Shown in pieces: positions 63,374 to 64,000 of a DNA stretch of 64,000 nucleotides (its first letter is position 1; each line of letters begins with the position of its first letter). The stretch is from the NCBI RefSeq assembly GCF_051622035.1, contig NC_135357.1, positions 35,137,691-35,201,690 of the forward strand. The letters are read 5' to 3'. The position numbers and the translations under genes were made by a program. The notes under the pieces were generated by a model that had not been told where the DNA came from, searched no databases, and was given only the letters and a program-made list of their open reading frames with translations. The DNA is from Arctopsyche grandis. Lineage: Eukaryota > Arthropoda > Insecta > Trichoptera > Hydropsychidae.

Positions 63374-64000
63374 AGACATTTCCAAAGCTTTCGATAAAGT
63401 CTGGCACTCTGGCCTCCTTTACAAAATGATTGCTGCCAACATCACCCCCCACTCAATACGATCCATCGCATCCTTCCTAAGAGAAAGGAGATTTCAGGTC
63501 AAACTCAAGGACCGCATTTCAACTCAGCGAGGCATCTCCGCTGGCGTACCCCAAGGCTCCATCCTCGGCCCCACGCTATTCAACCTTTACACACACGACA
63601 TACCCACTCCTACACATAGGTACACAAACATCGCACAGTACGCCGATGACACGGCCATCTTAGCGAGCTCCGTCGGCCCCAAGGGAGTCTCACTCGCCCT
63701 CCAGAAGTACTCGGACCAACTGGTAGCGTGGTACGATAAATGGCTGATGAAAATCAACCCGGATAAAAGTCAGGCAATATTCTTCTCCAGACGCAAAAAA
63801 CGGTGCAAACCAGCCAAGCCAGTCATTATAAACGACCAACCAGTCAACTGGACCACGTCTACCCGCTACCTGGGGGTAATAATCGACCGCAAATTAACCT
63901 GGAGACCCCACATCACTAACGCGGTGCGCAGAGCTAGGGCAGTTGCGTCAAAGCTTTACCCACTATGCAAACCCAACAGCAAGCTCTCGCTTAAAAACAA
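63372..64000 (+). CDS. Jockey ORF2 fragment (RT), partial at both ends
   Basis: Open frame with LDISKAFDKVWHSG, GVPQGSILGP, QYADDTAIL and KWLMKINPDKSQ through to the window end. No start codon at the left edge; the first ATG is internal. It represents the RT palm and thumb of a 5'-truncated insertion. Confidence 0.85.
63374..64000 (+). mobile_element. Jockey fragment running off the window
   Basis: 5'-truncated Jockey starting in RT motif A. By reading, it is nearly identical to 52313-52939 (it shares GCTGGCGTACCCC and CGCAAAAAACGG), so it belongs to the same ORF2 subfamily as the copy at 50796. The 3' end lies outside. Confidence 0.9.

Overview
The window is insect nuclear DNA in which transposable elements make up most of the recognisable sequence. 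The insect call rests on a near-canonical histone H2B with an insect-type N-terminus, remnants of histones H3 and H4 carrying metazoan histone-mRNA stem-loops, and element families typical of arthropods: Jockey-clade non-LTR, BEL/Pao, Ty3/Gypsy, CR1-like non-LTR, P-like, PIF/Harbinger, MULE, hAT-type MITEs and a tRNA-derived SINE. I cannot resolve the order or species by reading alone.

Layout. 1-1291: 3' part of a Jockey element cut by the window edge. 1292-13250: a second, decayed Jockey that carries a BEL/Pao element (3475-11425, identical 231-bp LTRs, 5-bp TSD GCAAC) nested in its ORF2. The BEL element itself holds a SINE and a six-unit tandem array in its leader, and its polyprotein has lost the RT core. 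13251-20534: a wrecked histone cluster. It has H2B (+) with a Jockey 3' end directly in its 5' leader, a 17-codon C-terminal stub of H4 (-) with an intact stem-loop, a 4.8-kb non-coding LTR element (14744-19592, itself split by another Jockey), and H3 (-) with a stop codon exactly at Lys4. 20823-21581: two solo Gypsy-B LTRs.

21.6-34.6 kb is AT-rich and gene-poor. It holds a second SINE, MITEs, a 432-bp hAT-like non-autonomous element, a Harbinger transposase pseudogene, two MULE transposase fragments and a three-copy local repeat. 34.6-46.3 kb holds four copies of a P-element-like (THAP9-type) transposase fragment, broken by a 5'-truncated Gypsy-B (integrase plus 3' LTR) and by the only Jockey in the window with both ORFs open over full length (37847-42692). 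46.3-50.6 kb is mostly anonymous. 50611-54730 is a Gypsy-B LTR split by two Jockey copies at the same 12-bp target. 54731-57310 (-) holds a CR1-like ORF1/endonuclease pair and a fifth P-like fragment. 58509-63373 is an apparently intact Ty3/Gypsy element (Gypsy-A) with gag, pol and a textbook -1 frameshift signal. Its 3' LTR is cut at the TATA box by one more Jockey running off the window.

No complete host gene other than H2B is supported. The strongest observations are: the slippery site plus H-type pseudoknot at the Gypsy-A gag/pol junction; repeated Jockey insertion at one position in Gypsy-B LTRs; compensatory change in the Jockey 3'-UTR hairpin; the RT-less BEL with identical LTRs; and the histone remnants that a gene finder would miss. 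Nothing here looks like a wholly new biological system.
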